From JBDSTZ01 sp039927975 (lineage in GTDB: Bacteria; Pseudomonadota; Gammaproteobacteria; Burkholderiales; Burkholderiaceae_D), in contig JBDSTZ010000607.1 in NCBI GenBank assembly GCA_039927975.1, forward strand, positions 1-6,123: a DNA stretch of 6,123 nt. Reading direction: 5' to 3'. This document shows, one piece after another, positions 5,598 through 6,123 of this stretch. Each line of letters starts with the position of its first letter. Position 1 is the first letter of the stretch. The position numbers and the translations under genes were made by a program. The notes beneath the pieces are model-generated. The model was not told the origin of the DNA. It saw nothing but the letters and a program-made list of their open reading frames with translations, and ran no database searches.

Positions 5598-6049
5598 ATG
5601 GCGACCTTGCGCGCCGCCAGTTCGTTGAAGACGGCGTCTTCGAGCACCAGGTAGAACGGTTCGCCGGCGTCGGCGCGGCCGAAGGCCAGGCCGTAGGGGC
5701 GGTTTTTGACGTTGATGACGCCGCCCTTGGCCAGTTGCTGTTTTTCGAATACGACGGTGGGAAGATCGAGCACGATGCGCTGTTGCGGCCCGGCGCCCTG
5801 CATCGCCACCCGCGTGCTGCCCGGGCGGCCCGGCGTGTGCTCGATATCGATAATTTGGTAATTGCCGTCGGCGCGGCGGTTGTCGCCGGTCGAGCTGTGG
5901 CTCGAACCCTGCAGCGAGTCGGACACGCTGCCGCTCGACGCCGAACCGGCGCTCGACGCGGACGAGGCGAAGCTTTCGGCCTGCGCGTGACAGGCCAGGC
6001 CGAGAGCGGCAACGAGAACGGTGGTGCGAATGGCGGCGAAATGACGCAT
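5594..6049 (-). CDS. small serine-rich exported protein of unknown function
   Basis: A 151-residue protein that I do not recognise by name. Residues 1-24 are a Sec signal peptide ending in AQA, with cleavage before Glu25. Residues 25-54 are a low-complexity Ser/Ala/Gly segment that looks like a flexible linker. Residues ~63-150 are a compact, strand-rich domain (NYQIIDIEHTPG, QRIVLDLPTVVFEKQQL, NRPYGLAFG, EPFYLVLEDAVFNEL). The ATG at 6049 has AAGGAA five bases upstream, and a -10-like box lies about 50 bases further up. The stop codon overlaps the TTG start of the DUF2145 gene, so the two are translated together and very likely work in the same compartment. No Cys remains after cleavage, and there is no metal motif or membrane anchor. 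An accessory, chaperone-like or substrate role for the DUF2145 protein is possible but unsupported by direct evidence. Confidence 0.75.
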   Translation of the reverse strand: MRHFAAIRTTVLVAALGLACHAQAESFASSASSAGSASSGSVSDSLQGSSHSSTGDNRRADGNYQIIDIEHTPGRPGSTRVAMQGAGPQQRIVLDLPTVVFEKQQLAKGGVINVKNRPYGLAFGRADAGEPFYLVLEDAVFNELAARKVAI

Positions 6050-6097
6050 GGGGATTCCTTGTCGAATTGACCGGCGCGCGATCTGGCGCCCTGCGCT

Positions 6098-6103
6098 ATT
6101 GTA
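6098..6103 (-). promoter_or_regulatory. candidate -10 box of the serine-rich protein / DUF2145 operon
   Basis: On the minus strand this reads TACAAT, matching five of six positions of the sigma-70 -10 consensus. It lies in a short AT-rich patch inside otherwise very GC-rich DNA, about 50 bases before the start codon at 6049. The matching -35 box would fall at or beyond the right edge of the window, so it cannot be judged. Confidence 0.4.
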
Positions 6104-6123
6104 AATCGGCGGCGGGCGGGACG

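Noticed and set aside
4884..5654. A 256-codon plus-strand open frame opposite the DUF2145 gene
   Set aside because: The minus-strand frame has a signal peptide, operon coupling and a homologous second copy at 1064-1417; the plus-strand frame is its shadow.
5278..6012. A 244-codon minus-strand open frame overlapping both minus-strand genes
   Set aside because: It is an out-of-frame reading of the serine-rich protein and DUF2145 genes, Arg/Ala/Pro-rich, with no ribosome binding site.
1..6123. CRISPR array, tRNA or rRNA genes
   Set aside because: No regularly spaced short repeats and no tRNA- or rRNA-like sequence were seen on either strand.

Overview
The window looks like the chromosome of a GC-rich Gram-negative bacterium, most likely a betaproteobacterium of the Oxalobacteraceae type (Massilia, Duganella or Janthinobacterium-like). 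That placement is an inference from the strong G/C third-position codon use, the exported DUF2145 protein paired with a small serine-rich secreted protein, and a secreted multidomain polysaccharide lyase. No marker gene fixes the genus.

Layout from left to right. Positions 1-309 hold the C-terminal end of a histidine-phosphatase-family protein (+). Positions 370-1058 are a complete two-gene toxin-antitoxin operon of the FitAB/VapBC type (+): a ribbon-helix-helix antitoxin overlapping a PIN-domain ribonuclease. Positions 1064-1546 (-) are a remnant of a DUF2145 gene that keeps only the last 117 codons. Positions 1547-1906 form a gene-free leader with a perfect LacI-type palindrome, a possible promoter and a GC-rich hairpin. 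Positions 1907-4480 (+) encode an 857-residue exported protein: alginate-lyase-like catalytic domain, concanavalin-like domain, fibronectin III domain and a C-terminal F5/8C (discoidin, CBM32-like) domain. After a 200-base convergent intergenic region with GC-rich inverted repeats comes a two-gene minus-strand operon: a small serine-rich exported protein (5594-6049) followed, with stop and start codons overlapping, by a full-length exported DUF2145 protein (4683-5597).

The most notable structure is a 366-base direct repeat. Positions 1052-1417 match 4671-5036 without a gap at about 85% identity (55 mismatches counted by hand). It consists of the 3' part of the DUF2145 gene and its immediate downstream flank. 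The left copy is the gene remnant, the right copy is the intact gene, and the lyase with its control region lies between them. The left edge of the repeat falls at the last two codons of the toxin gene, so the toxin stop codon lies inside the repeat. The arrangement suggests that the toxin-antitoxin operon and the lyase are accessory material beside an older phosphatase / DUF2145 neighbourhood, and that recombination between the repeats could remove the lyase.

Functionally, the lyase is probably a secreted enzyme for an acidic polysaccharide (alginate or another uronate polymer), possibly controlled by a LacI-family sugar-responsive repressor. The toxin-antitoxin pair is likely self-regulated and may stabilise the locus. 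The DUF2145 pair is an envelope or periplasmic system of unknown function. I see no strong evidence for an entirely new system; the repeat-bounded island and the DUF2145 pair are the best leads.
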